Below the pieces are notes generated by a model that worked only from the letters and a program-made list of their open reading frames with translations, did not search any database and was not told the origin of the DNA. A stretch of DNA of 64,000 nt, from assembly GCA_944388145.1 (NCBI GenBank), contig CALXHQ010000002.1:124001-188000 (forward strand). Direction: 5' to 3'. The stretch's first letter is position 1. Every line of letters starts with the position of its first letter. This DNA is from an uncultured Gemmiger sp. Its GTDB lineage: Bacteria > Bacillota > Clostridia > Oscillospirales > Ruminococcaceae. A program made the translations under genes and the position numbers. This document shows positions 35,058 to 42,460 of this stretch, in pieces.

Positions 35058-35837
35058 ATGAAACTTGACCGCCGCCGCGCACGGAACGCTTTTGCCGGCT
35101 ACGCTGCCCGCTATGACGCCAATGACCCGAAAGTGAAACTGAAGATTGACCACACCTACCGGGTAGCCGGGCTGTGCGGGCGCATTGCCGCCGCCCAGGG
35201 GCTGGGTCCTGCCGACGTGGACCTGGCCTGGCTGTGCGGTCTGCTGCACGATGTGGGCAGATTTGAACAGCTGCGGCAGTACGGCACCTTTAACGACGCG
35301 GCCTCCATCGACCATGCGGCCTGCAGCGCTCAGGTGCTGTTTGACCAGGGGCATATTCGGGACTATCTGGAGGACCCGGCTGAGGATGCACTGCTGCGCA
35401 CCGCGGTGACGTGGCACAGCGCCTACCGCCTGCCGGACGGCCTGGACGCCCGCACCAGGCTGTACTGCGACCTGCTGCGGGACGCCGACAAAATTGACAT
35501 CCTGCGGGTGAATGTGGAGACGCCGCTGGAGGAGATTTACAACGTTACCACGGCGCAGCTGCGCACTGCCGCCGTTACGCCGGCGGTGGAACAGGCTTTT
35601 TATGCGCACCACACGGTGCTGCGGGCACTGAAGCGGACACCGGCGGACAATGTGGTGGGCCATATCTCGCTGGTATATGGGCTGGTGTTTCCCGAAAGTC
35701 TCCGCATCGTGCAGGAGCAGGGCTGGCTGGACCGGCTGCTGGACTTTGCCTCGGACAACCCCGAGACCCGGCGCAAGTTTGCCGCCATGCGGGACCATAT
35801 GCACGCCTGGCTGGCGGCCCGCACTGGCCAGGCGTAA
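35058..35837 (+). CDS. HD-domain phosphohydrolase
   Basis: 259-residue cytosolic metal-dependent hydrolase. Ligands of the HD superfamily are visible: H32 in IDHTYRV, the LLHDVGRFEQ pair, H in TWHSAYRLP and RDADKIDILRV. Members hydrolyse phosphate esters of nucleotides or related molecules; the substrate here is not predictable. Strong GGGAGG upstream of the ATG, own promoter, and a stem loop after the stop codon indicate a single-gene unit. Confidence 0.85.
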   Translation: MKLDRRRARNAFAGYAARYDANDPKVKLKIDHTYRVAGLCGRIAAAQGLGPADVDLAWLCGLLHDVGRFEQLRQYGTFNDAASIDHAACSAQVLFDQGHIRDYLEDPAEDALLRTAVTWHSAYRLPDGLDARTRLYCDLLRDADKIDILRVNVETPLEEIYNVTTAQLRTAAVTPAVEQAFYAHHTVLRALKRTPADNVVGHISLVYGLVFPESLRIVQEQGWLDRLLDFASDNPETRRKFAAMRDHMHAWLAARTGQA

Positions 35838-35881
35838 CCCTGCCCTGCCTTTGTACCGATATAATAACAGAATAGCAGAAA

Positions 35882-35909
35882 GCGGCGCGCCCTGTCATGG
35901 GTGCGCCGC
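35882..35909 (+). terminator. stem loop between convergent HD and SGNH genes
   Basis: 11-bp stem (GCGGCGCGCCC / GGGTGCGCCGC, one wobble pair) with a 6-base loop, between two convergent genes. The downstream T content is poor (CTGGTTGTTGG), so it is a weak terminator candidate. Confidence 0.45.
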
Positions 35910-35943
35910 CTGGTTGTTGGCAATATTGTATAGGCAGGGCCGG

Positions 35944-37350
35944 TCAGGGATTTCCCGCAGATCCTGTACCTGCGCTATCCGGGCCGTCATCTCCGGTGCC
36001 GGCACCATCCGAAGAGCCACCGCCCTGCGTGGTCTCACCGCCGCCGTCACCCGAGTCGGTGGGAGGCTGCGGGGCAGGCTGTTCGCTGGGGGCGGGTGTG
36101 GGTGCCGCCTGCAGCACTGCGCCGCAGCGGCTGCACACAACGCTGCCATCCGCCTGGGTGGCCGGGTCGTGCCCCAGGGCCGGAACCTCGTTGTCAATAT
36201 AGTCTTTGGAGGAGTCCTCGTTGCAGTGATGGGCGGTGTAGCCGCTCTCGGTGCAGGTGGGGGCGATGACCTCCTCCCAGTAGGTGTAGCTGGGCTGCGG
36301 AGTAGCGGTGGGCTGCTGCGTGGGTGCGGGCGTGGGTGCGGGCGTGGGTTCCGCCACACTCTCCGGTGCCGGGGTGGCAACTGTCTGGCTGCTGGAACTG
36401 GGCGCCGTGACCGAGTTGGCGGTCTGTACCGACACATCCTTGTCGCCGGTATGCTCCGGGATGCTGGACAGCGCAGGGCGGTCATCCTCCGTGACATAGC
36501 TGTGGGTGCGGATATAATCAAACAGCGCATCCATACCGTCGCGGGTCAGATGGATGCCGTCCGACTCGGTGTAGCCCTCCTTGGCGTAGCCGTCCTGGCC
36601 CTTGAGCGCCTCAGCACTGTTGAGGAATTTCCAGCCGTTTTCCTCGCACATCCGGACGATGGCACTGTTGTATTCGTCCAGCTGGCCCTGGTCCAGGCTG
36701 GAGTTGATGTGGCTGCGGCCGATGGGCGGCACCGAATTGACGATGACATCCACACTGGGATAGGCATCCTGCACCGCCTGGATGCCGGCCATATAGCTCT
36801 GGATAAAGGTATCCACATCGGTGCCGGCATCGTTGGTGCCAAAGGTGATGATGACCCGCTCCGGCTGCATCAGCGCCACGGCCTCGGGCATGGTTTTGTA
36901 GCCGGAGTAACCGGCAAACTTCACGCAGGCGTAATCCTCCAGCTGGCGGGCGGACATTCCCACCGAGCCGATGGCGTTGGCATAGCTGCAATAGTCAAAC
37001 ATGCGGTACATCCGCGCGGTGTTGGAATCGCCCAAAAACAGCGTGCCGTCAATATAGTCCTGGCCCGCGTCCTCCGTTTCCGGCAAAACGGTGCCGCTGT
37101 ATTGCGAGGTATCGATGGAATTGGCATTCTGGTCATAATCGCTGCCGGACACCACCGACTGATCGCCGGCTTCCGGGTCCAGCAGACCGCCGGCGCCCCC
37201 CGGGGCTGTCAGGCAGATCACGAACGCCGCCGCCACCGTGATCAGCAGTGCCACACTGCACAGTGCAAGCACAAAGAACATCCGGCCACGGGCGTCCATC
37301 CGCCGCCAGAAATTTTGCTGTTTTGCCGCGCGGGGTTTCCTGTTTGCCAT
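35944..37350 (-). CDS. secreted or membrane-anchored SGNH/GDSL hydrolase
   Basis: 468 residues. An Arg/Lys-rich N-terminus and one membrane helix (about 25-45) export the protein. The SGNH domain (about 95-300) carries block I FLGDSNTAR with the nucleophile Ser, ANAIGSVGMS, block III TFGTNDAGTD and block V DGIHLTRDG with Asp and His. It is followed by a Ser/Thr/Pro linker, a Cys-containing repeat unit (APTCTESGYTAHHC, VPALGHDP, VCSRCG) seen in many clostridial surface proteins, and a Gly/Ser-rich end. It may deacylate cell-wall or host glycans. AAAGGA precedes the ATG at 37350. Confidence 0.85.
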   Translation of the reverse strand: MANRKPRAAKQQNFWRRMDARGRMFFVLALCSVALLITVAAAFVICLTAPGGAGGLLDPEAGDQSVVSGSDYDQNANSIDTSQYSGTVLPETEDAGQDYIDGTLFLGDSNTARMYRMFDYCSYANAIGSVGMSARQLEDYACVKFAGYSGYKTMPEAVALMQPERVIITFGTNDAGTDVDTFIQSYMAGIQAVQDAYPSVDVIVNSVPPIGRSHINSSLDQGQLDEYNSAIVRMCEENGWKFLNSAEALKGQDGYAKEGYTESDGIHLTRDGMDALFDYIRTHSYVTEDDRPALSSIPEHTGDKDVSVQTANSVTAPSSSSQTVATPAPESVAEPTPAPTPAPTQQPTATPQPSYTYWEEVIAPTCTESGYTAHHCNEDSSKDYIDNEVPALGHDPATQADGSVVCSRCGAVLQAAPTPAPSEQPAPQPPTDSGDGGGETTQGGGSSDGAGTGDDGPDSAGTGSAGNP

Positions 37351-37506
37351 ACCGATTCCTTTCCGGGCCGCGGTGCCGGCCCGCCAAAGCAAAAAGTCAA
37401 TGTATAGCAACCATTTTACACCCATCCGGCAAAAAACGCCAGACCCCCGCTATGTTTTCGTGCTTTGTGCCGAAATTTGAGCGCACCGGGGCGGGTTTTC
37501 CGTCGC

Positions 37507-38184
37507 TCAGTTTGCCGCGCGGGTGCCGGGCAACAGATGGGCCCGCTTGAGCGCCGGCTGCAACACCAGGTAAAGCGCCACCGCACAGACCGTGGACAAC
37601 AGCGAATTGACCAGCGTGACGCCACTGGCAATACCCGCCATGGCACTTGCCAGTTCCACCGTCTGGCCAAAGAGATACCGGTTGCGGAAATAGCCCAAAA
37701 AGGGGTCCGCAAACACATTGACAAACAGGCCGCTGAAGGCGCTGACCGTCACGGCGGCCAGATATTTGCCGCGGCCGGTGTGGCGCTGCTCCATGGCGTG
37801 CAGATGCACCACGCGGTTGGCCACCGCACCGCAGACAATGCCGATCAGGAACTTGAGCACAAAGGTGGTGACCGCATAGCCCGGGTCCCCGGCGACAATA
37901 TCCGCCAGCGCCAGGCCAAAGGCCCCTGCCAGCCCGCCGGACACGCCGTCCAGCAGCAGTGCGGCCAGCACCGTAAAGGTGTTGCCCAGGTGGAAAGAGC
38001 TTCCGCTGCCGAATACGTTGGGAATGCGGAAGAACTCGTAGGCCACAAAGCTCAGCGCCGCCATCAGGCCGATGAGGGCGATCCTGCGGGTGGTGAAGTT
38101 GGTGTGGGTGAATACGGCCAGCATCAGCGCCAGCACAACGACAACAAACAGCAAAAGCCACAAAATGGATGTGGAGACAGGCAT
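37507..38184 (-). CDS. ECF transporter S component, probable vitamin uptake
   Basis: 225-residue membrane protein with six hydrophobic spans. RRIALIGLMAALSFVAYEFFRIP near the N-terminus, GNTFTVLAALLLDGVSGGLAGAFGLALADI and GIVCGAVAN are typical of ECF substrate-binding (S) subunits, which pair with a shared energising module encoded elsewhere. GGAGGAAAC precedes the ATG. The gene is transcribed divergently from a MocR-family PLP-dependent regulator with overlapping promoters; by analogy with PdxR-controlled transporters the ligand may be a vitamin B6 compound. The ligand is an inference from context only. Confidence 0.85.
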   Translation of the reverse strand: MPVSTSILWLLLFVVVVLALMLAVFTHTNFTTRRIALIGLMAALSFVAYEFFRIPNVFGSGSSFHLGNTFTVLAALLLDGVSGGLAGAFGLALADIVAGDPGYAVTTFVLKFLIGIVCGAVANRVVHLHAMEQRHTGRGKYLAAVTVSAFSGLFVNVFADPFLGYFRNRYLFGQTVELASAMAGIASGVTLVNSLLSTVCAVALYLVLQPALKRAHLLPGTRAAN

Positions 38185-38364
38185 AGACGGTTTCCTCCCC
38201 TGACGGCGGGGCGCCCGGCCTATTGGCCGCGCCCACTGCCCAAATGATTTTCCCTTGACAAAGCCGGCTGCGAAGGGTATGCTCCCATTATAGTCCCGTC
38301 TGGCCTTACCAAAATGTCCAGAATGCATATTTTTTATCAGGCCAGTCGGAAGGAGGTTCCCGCC
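38185..38364. promoter_or_regulatory. overlapping divergent promoters of ECF-S and MocR genes with candidate operators
   Basis: Plus strand (mocR): TTGACA (38255-38260), 17-base spacer, TATGCT (38278-38283). Minus strand (ECF-S): -10 TATAAT (38287-38292) with a poor -35 ATTTTG (38310-38315). The two transcription starts fall within about 10-15 bases of each other. An inverted repeat TCTGG-N14-CCAGA (38299-38322) and a further GGCCAG (38340-38345) lie over and upstream of the weak -35, the place expected for an activator of the transporter gene that also blocks its own promoter. Confidence 0.6.
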
Positions 38365-39846
38365 ATGATCACTCTGCACCCTGAGGACAACACCCCCCTG
38401 TACGAGCAGCTCTACCGTGCCCTGGCCGACGGTATCCAGTCCGGCGAGTTTGCCCCCGGCAAGCCGCTGCCCGGGCGGCGGAGCATGGCGGCCCGCCTGG
38501 GGGTCAGCGTAAGCACCGTGGATACCGCTTATCAGATGCTGGCCGCCGAGGGCTTGGCCGAGAGCCGGCCCCGCCGCGGATTCTTTGTGCAGGAGACCGG
38601 GGGGCTGCTGCGGCACCGCTGCCCCCGGTCCGCTGCGCCTGCCCCGGTGCCGGCCGCCCGGGCACCGGGGCCCGCTTTCCGCTATGACCTGTCCACCACC
38701 GGCATTGACACAGCGCTGTTTCCTGCCCGCAGTTGGGGGCGCATCCAGCGGGATCTGCTGTACAACAGTCCCCAGCTGCTGCAGCGGGGCGAGGCCCAGG
38801 GCGACGCCGAGCTGCGCGGGGCCATCGCCGACTATCTCAGCGTCTACCGGGGGGTGCGCTGCACGCCGGAACAGGTGGTGGTGGGTGCCGGCATCGAGTA
38901 TCTGCTGGGCTGCCTGGCACATCTGTTTGCCGGGGGCACCGTAGCGGTGGAAAACCCCGGCTATTCCCGGGCGCGGGCGGTGCTGCAAAACAGCGGCATT
39001 CCCTGCATTCCCGCCGACATCGACCGCAGCGGCCTCACGGTGGGTTCGCTGGCCAAAAGCGGCGCCAACATCTGTTACATCACCCCCAGCCACCATTTTC
39101 CCACCGGGGTGACCATGCCGGCCCCCCGCCGGGCCCAGTTGCTGGCCTGGGCCCGGGAAGCACCCGGCCGCTACATTCTGGAGGACGACTACGACTCGGA
39201 GTTTCGGTTCGACATCCGGCCTCTGCCCAGCCTGCAGGGCATGGCCGGGCCCGACGGGCCGGTGGTTTACCTGACCACCTTTTCCAAAAGCCTGGCCCCC
39301 GGCATCCGCATTGCCTGCATGGTACTGCCGGGACCGCTGCTGGCCCGCTACCGGCGGGATTTTGCCCTCTATTCCAACACCGTCAGCCGATTTGAGCAGC
39401 AGACGCTGAGCAGGTTCATGACCGGGGGGTACTTTACCCGGCACCTGGCTCGGATGCGCCTGACCTACAAAAAGCGGATGGAGCACCTGACCGCCGCCCT
39501 GACCGGGGCGCTGGGCAGGGGGCTGAGCATCCAGGGGCGGCATTCGGGGCTGCACCTGCTGCTGACCTGCCCCGGCGCCGGGGGCGAGCGGCAGATGGTT
39601 GCCCGCGCCGCGGCCGAGGGCGTGGGCCTGCATGGTCTGAGCGAGTACTACCTGGCCCGGCCGGAGCTCTGCCCGCCGGACACGGTGGTGGCCGGTTACG
39701 CCGCCCTGGCCGATACAGACATCGACGCCGCAGCCGCAGCCCTGGCCCGCGCCTGGCGGGGGAAGCCGATCACTGCAGCAGGTCCAATGCCAGGCGGACC
39801 CCCTCTTTGTCCAGCTGGTAGCCCGCCGGGGTATCCGTGCCGGTGA
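38365..39846 (+). CDS. MocR-family regulator (GntR wing-helix fused to aminotransferase fold)
   Basis: 493 residues. Residues 1-75 are a GntR winged helix (TPLYEQLYRALADGIQSGE, LPGRRSMAARLGVS, DTAYQMLAAEGL, RRGFFV). Residues about 110-470 are a fold-type I aminotransferase with GAGIEYLLGCLA, ITPSHHFPTG, LEDDYDSEFR and TTFSKSLAPGIR, where the Lys binds PLP. Such proteins sense PLP or related amines. AGGAGG precedes the ATG at 38365. The last 25 residues are not conserved-looking and overlap the convergent gene by 77 bases. Divergent pairing with an ECF-S gene suggests control of vitamin uptake. Confidence 0.9.
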   Translation: MITLHPEDNTPLYEQLYRALADGIQSGEFAPGKPLPGRRSMAARLGVSVSTVDTAYQMLAAEGLAESRPRRGFFVQETGGLLRHRCPRSAAPAPVPAARAPGPAFRYDLSTTGIDTALFPARSWGRIQRDLLYNSPQLLQRGEAQGDAELRGAIADYLSVYRGVRCTPEQVVVGAGIEYLLGCLAHLFAGGTVAVENPGYSRARAVLQNSGIPCIPADIDRSGLTVGSLAKSGANICYITPSHHFPTGVTMPAPRRAQLLAWAREAPGRYILEDDYDSEFRFDIRPLPSLQGMAGPDGPVVYLTTFSKSLAPGIRIACMVLPGPLLARYRRDFALYSNTVSRFEQQTLSRFMTGGYFTRHLARMRLTYKKRMEHLTAALTGALGRGLSIQGRHSGLHLLLTCPGAGGERQMVARAAAEGVGLHGLSEYYLARPELCPPDTVVAGYAALADTDIDAAAAALARAWRGKPITAAGPMPGGPPLCPAGSPPGYPCR

Positions 39847-40630
39847 GCACCGCATATTCGATGGCGGTCTCGCTGCGATCGCCCAGGTAGCTCAGCGTCT
39901 GCCCCACTGTGTAAAGGTCCTGGGCTGTCAGGTCGGTCAGGGTGCGGGCGCTCTGGTCCCGGGCCGCATCGGCCAGCCCGGCCAGCAGCTCCCGGTTCTG
40001 CCGCAGATAGCAGGCCCAGACCATTGCCCGCAGCTCGGCCGCCCGGGCCGTAGCCAGCCTGGGGCGCAGGCTGGTTAGAAAATCCTCGGTGTCAGCGGGG
40101 GTCAGCCGGGCCACATTGTCTTCACCATACCCCATCGCCCGGCGCTGGTCCAGCGTCAGCACCGCGGCGGTGTCAAAACGGGCGGCGGTTTCGCTGCCAA
40201 TCAGCTGGCCGTAGGTATCCGGCGTGGCCGCAAAGTATCCGTCCGGTCCTGCACCCAGCGTGTCCCGCAGCAGCTGTGCCGCCCGGGCGGGTCCCGCCGC
40301 CATATAGCAGTCGGCCAGGGTGGTCTGCCCCTGGGGTGCATCCACCAGGGTAGCGCCCGGCAGCGCGCACAGCGTGACAGTGCGGGCCGGCGCGTCGATG
40401 CGCATCAGCAGAAATTCCGGCTGATCCGTCTGCACCGCCAACAGCAGCCGGTGGCTGTTTTGGGCGCCGGCCTCCACCCCCACCTGGCCCCGGCTGGCCG
40501 CGGCGGCCAGCTCCAAACGCGCCTGTTTGTCCCGCTGCCCCGCAAAGAACAGCACTGCCCCGCACATGGGCACCAGTGCCAGCAGCGTAAAAAACAGGCT
40601 GCGCCAAAAAAGTCCTCGGCGTGAACGCAT
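39770..40630 (-). CDS. LCP-like extracytoplasmic protein, degenerate
   Basis: 286 residues: a basic N-terminus, one membrane helix (about 8-30) and an extracellular domain. The stretch HRLLLAVQTDQPEFLLMRID, VTLCALPGATLV, YMAAGPARAAQLL and DGYFAATPDTYGQLIG follows the LytR-CpsA-Psr pattern (nilLiG.D, lvsid, SiPRDt, aya.GG, idyyv.vdf.gf..lvd), but the conserved Arg-Asp of PRD is replaced by Gly-Ala, so wall-polymer ligase activity is unlikely to be intact. ATG at 40630 has AAAGGA at proper spacing; an ATG three codons upstream abuts it. Its 3' end overlaps the convergent mocR gene. Confidence 0.55.
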   Translation of the reverse strand: MRSRRGLFWRSLFFTLLALVPMCGAVLFFAGQRDKQARLELAAAASRGQVGVEAGAQNSHRLLLAVQTDQPEFLLMRIDAPARTVTLCALPGATLVDAPQGQTTLADCYMAAGPARAAQLLRDTLGAGPDGYFAATPDTYGQLIGSETAARFDTAAVLTLDQRRAMGYGEDNVARLTPADTEDFLTSLRPRLATARAAELRAMVWACYLRQNRELLAGLADAARDQSARTLTDLTAQDLYTVGQTLSYLGDRSETAIEYAVLTGTDTPAGYQLDKEGVRLALDLLQ

Positions 40631-40736
40631 AAAAACCATCCTTTCGTCCCCATACTGTGGTATGGCCGGCTGTGGAGCCGCCTGGTTTCAGTGTGGCCCC
40701 AAACCGGGCCGGCTATTCGCGAAAGGAGTGGCTAAT

Positions 40737-41105
40737 ATGTATCACGAACCCCATCTTTCCCAGCAGGGCGACCAGAACAACTACTGGACCGACATTCCCG
40801 AGGGCGGCGACATGCTGCCCGGCACGCTGCCCAGCATGCCCGTGCAGCAGCTGGACGACCTGTTCCCCACCGGTCACCATGCGGTGCAGCAGGACGAGTA
40901 CGGCACCGGCATTGATCCCCACAGCACCGGCCTGGCCATGCCCGGCGATGATCCCGAGCAAATGCCCAAGATCCGCGCCGAGCAGCAGCCCGGGACCGCG
41001 GCGGAAAACGGTGCCGCCCCGGCCGACGGGGAGGATGCTACACCCGGCAACCATGGCCGCACCGCCGCCGGGACATCGACCGACGCTGAGAACTGCGGCC
41101 GCTGA
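40737..41105 (+). CDS. acidic, low-complexity hypothetical protein
   Basis: 122 residues from the ATG at 40737, with a strong GAAAGGAGTG ribosome site. The N-terminal 70 residues contain aromatic and Gly/Pro turns (DQNNYWTDIPEGGD, LPSMPVQQLDDLFP), the rest is rich in Ala, Asp, Glu, Gly and Pro and looks disordered. There is no signal peptide or membrane segment. It is followed by a perfect intrinsic terminator, so it is a separate unit. I do not recognise a family. Confidence 0.6.
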   Translation: MYHEPHLSQQGDQNNYWTDIPEGGDMLPGTLPSMPVQQLDDLFPTGHHAVQQDEYGTGIDPHSTGLAMPGDDPEQMPKIRAEQQPGTAAENGAAPADGEDATPGNHGRTAAGTSTDAENCGR

Positions 41106-41124
41106 TCCCCAACGGATACAACGA

Positions 41125-41158
41125 AACCGCGCTGCCGGCGGGCAGCGCGGTTTTCTGT
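41125..41158. terminator. bidirectional intrinsic terminator
   Basis: Perfect 12-bp stem (AACCGCGCTGCC / GGCAGCGCGGTT), GGCG loop, then TTCTGTTT on the plus strand; it separates the acidic protein gene from the convergent PadR module. Confidence 0.85.
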
Positions 41159-41172
41159 TTGCCGGCGCAGGG

Positions 41173-41664
41173 TCAGGGCTTGCGATTGCGGCAGATGAGC
41201 CAGGCCGCCAGGCAGAGTATGGCCAGCCCGGCCAGCACCAACAGCAGGGCAATTCCGCCAGAGGGCGTCCCCGTCACCACTTCCCCGGTGACGTAAACGC
41301 TGGTGGGGCCGTCCGCCCCGCCAATGATCCCCACACTGGGGCCGGCTACCGCCAGGAACGCCAGCATGCCCAGCCCGCTAAACAGCAGCACCAGCACAGC
41401 CAGTACCACCAGCACGAGAAAGGCGGTGCGGGCGATGCGCTGGCGGCGATACCAGGTAACCGTGCTGGTCCCCGCAAAGGAGGCATTGAACTCGGCGGCG
41501 ACCTTTTCGGGGCTGCCCATCTCGGCCTGGATCTGTTCCATCGTCAGGCCGGCCTCCTCCTTGGCGGCAATGCCGGCCAGCAGATCTGTACGGATGCGGC
41601 GGCGGGTTCCGGCGTTGGCGTGGATGCGCCCCACAATCTGCCGCACATATTGTTGCTTTGTCAT
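41173..41664 (-). CDS. PadR-associated membrane protein with GIIGGADGPT motif
   Basis: 163 residues. Residues 1-70 are helical and resemble the DUF1700/HAAS N-terminal segment found beside PadR regulators (YVRQIVGRIHA, MEQIQAEMGSPEKVAAEFNASF). Two membrane helices (about 82-105 and 136-158) flank an outward loop with VGIIGGADGPTSVYVTG, a motif otherwise known from the beta subunit of sodium-pumping decarboxylases, but the rest of that protein is absent. It starts 3 bases after padR with GGAGGGG, so the two form a regulator plus membrane-sensor module. Function unknown. Confidence 0.7.
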   Translation of the reverse strand: MTKQQYVRQIVGRIHANAGTRRRIRTDLLAGIAAKEEAGLTMEQIQAEMGSPEKVAAEFNASFAGTSTVTWYRRQRIARTAFLVLVVLAVLVLLFSGLGMLAFLAVAGPSVGIIGGADGPTSVYVTGEVVTGTPSGGIALLLVLAGLAILCLAAWLICRNRKP

Positions 41665-41667
41665 GGT

Positions 41668-42012
41668 TCACCCCTCCAGAATGCTGTCGATACAGCCCTT
41701 GTACATCAGCCAGAAGGCGCGGCGGCGTTTCAGTGCGGCGCGCCCTGCCTCAGTGATACGGTAATACTTTTTGGCGCGCCCGCCCGGCGTCGCCTCCAGC
41801 TCCCCGGCAACCAGGCCCGCGTCCTCCAGCCGGTAGAGCAGCGGATAGAGGGTACCCTCCCGCGTGGAGGAAAACAGCGGCGCGCCGATCTTGCCCAGCT
41901 GCTGGATAATCTCGTACCCGTAGGTCCGCCGCCGGGCGATCAACGCCAGAAGCACCATCTCCAGCGCCCCTTTTTTGAACTGCTGCTCAAACTTGTCATC
42001 CCTGTCATCCAA
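41668..42012 (-). CDS. PadR-family transcriptional regulator (TTG start)
   Basis: 114 residues. The N-terminal winged helix is typical: FEQQFKKGALEMVLLALIA, TYGYEIIQQL, TREGTLYPLLYRLEDAGLV, GRAKKYYRITEAGRAAL. The C-terminus is a short helix for dimerisation. The TTG at 42012 is chosen because GGAGGA stands eight bases upstream; the frame continues upstream to an ATG at 42051 without a ribosome site. The gene has a perfect-consensus promoter followed directly by two tandem 15-bp repeats that are likely its own operator. Confidence 0.9.
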   Translation of the reverse strand: MDDRDDKFEQQFKKGALEMVLLALIARRRTYGYEIIQQLGKIGAPLFSSTREGTLYPLLYRLEDAGLVAGELEATPGGRAKKYYRITEAGRAALKRRRAFWLMYKGCIDSILEG

Positions 42013-42077
42013 GGGAATCCTCCTCCTTTCCGGGCAGACCGGAAGTTCCATACCCGGGGCGTGTCCGGTCTGTCGTC

Positions 42078-42107
42078 ATGCTTTGTATTGCTATGCTTTG
42101 TATTGCT
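42078..42107. repeat. tandem 15-bp repeats, candidate PadR operator
   Basis: Two perfect, abutting copies of ATGCTTTGTATTGCT (42078-42092 and 42093-42107) lie just downstream of the padR -10, over the expected transcription start, where bound protein would block initiation. Confidence 0.65.
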
Positions 42108-42108
42108 A

Positions 42109-42137
42109 ATTATAAAGAATTTTCCGCTGCCTGTCAA
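42109..42137 (-). promoter_or_regulatory. perfect-consensus promoter of the PadR module
   Basis: Minus strand: -35 TTGACA (42132-42137), 17-base spacer, -10 TATAAT (42109-42114). Full consensus implies that expression is limited by repression through the adjacent tandem repeats. Confidence 0.75.
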
Positions 42138-42210
42138 TGGGCAGCGCCGGGCTCCGCCCGGGACCCCTGCGGCTGGCGCCCGGGTTTGCAAAAAAGATGG
42201 ATTTTTTAAA

Positions 42211-42249
42211 AGTTAGCTATTGACAACCTATAGTTAGCTATGGTAAACT
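42211..42249 (+). promoter_or_regulatory. promoter with 21-bp-phased direct repeats upstream of a small orphan transcript
   Basis: -35 TTGACA (42220-42225), 18-base spacer ending ATGG, extended -10 TAAACT (42244-42249). AGTTAGCTAT occurs at 42211-42220 and 42232-42241, two helical turns apart and enclosing the -35, and ATAGTT/AACTAT (42230-42235, 42246-42251) straddles the -10. The promoter faces no open gene before the terminator at 42327-42372. Confidence 0.55.
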
Positions 42250-42256
42250 ATCCATG

Positions 42257-42372
42257 TCGAAAGGCCCTGCCCCATAGCCGGGCAGCCGACACGCCAACTC
42301 CCATCTCCTGATGAAAGCATATACAGCAACACAAAAGGCACGCTGCTTGCCCGCGGCGTGCCTTTTGTGTTG
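42257..42372 (+). ncRNA. candidate small RNA or leader transcript
   Basis: Between the promoter at 42211-42249 and a perfect 17-bp terminator-like hairpin (42327-42343 / 42356-42372, with TTTTGTGTTG at its end) lie about 115 bases with no credible gene; the only start is a 7-codon frame (ATG at 42254) without a ribosome site. The GH2 gene downstream has its own promoter overlapping the hairpin end, so this looks like an independent small transcript. It could instead be an attenuated leader of the GH2 gene. Confidence 0.4.
42327..42372. terminator. perfect 17-bp inverted repeat, terminator of the small transcript
   Basis: Arms CAACACAAAAGGCACGC and its exact complement with a 12-base loop. 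CCTTTTGTGTT on the plus strand gives a partial T run; the symmetric arms would also work on the minus strand. Confidence 0.7.
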
Positions 42373-42398
42373 CCGCCCGGCCCGCGCAGGGGTATAAT
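42370..42398 (+). promoter_or_regulatory. promoter of the GH2 gene
   Basis: -35 TTGCCG (42370-42375), 17-base spacer, -10 TATAAT (42393-42398), 62 bases before the start codon. The -35 overlaps the end of the preceding hairpin. Confidence 0.6.
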
Positions 42399-42460
42399 GG
42401 GGACAAGTTCCCCCGGTCCATTCGGATGGGCCGGCACCTCTTGCGTGAAAGGAAACCTCC

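Noticed and set aside
38185..39855. Upstream extension of the ECF-S reading frame across the mocR gene
   Set aside because: The ECF protein starts at 38184 with a good ribosome site; the rest is antisense to mocR.
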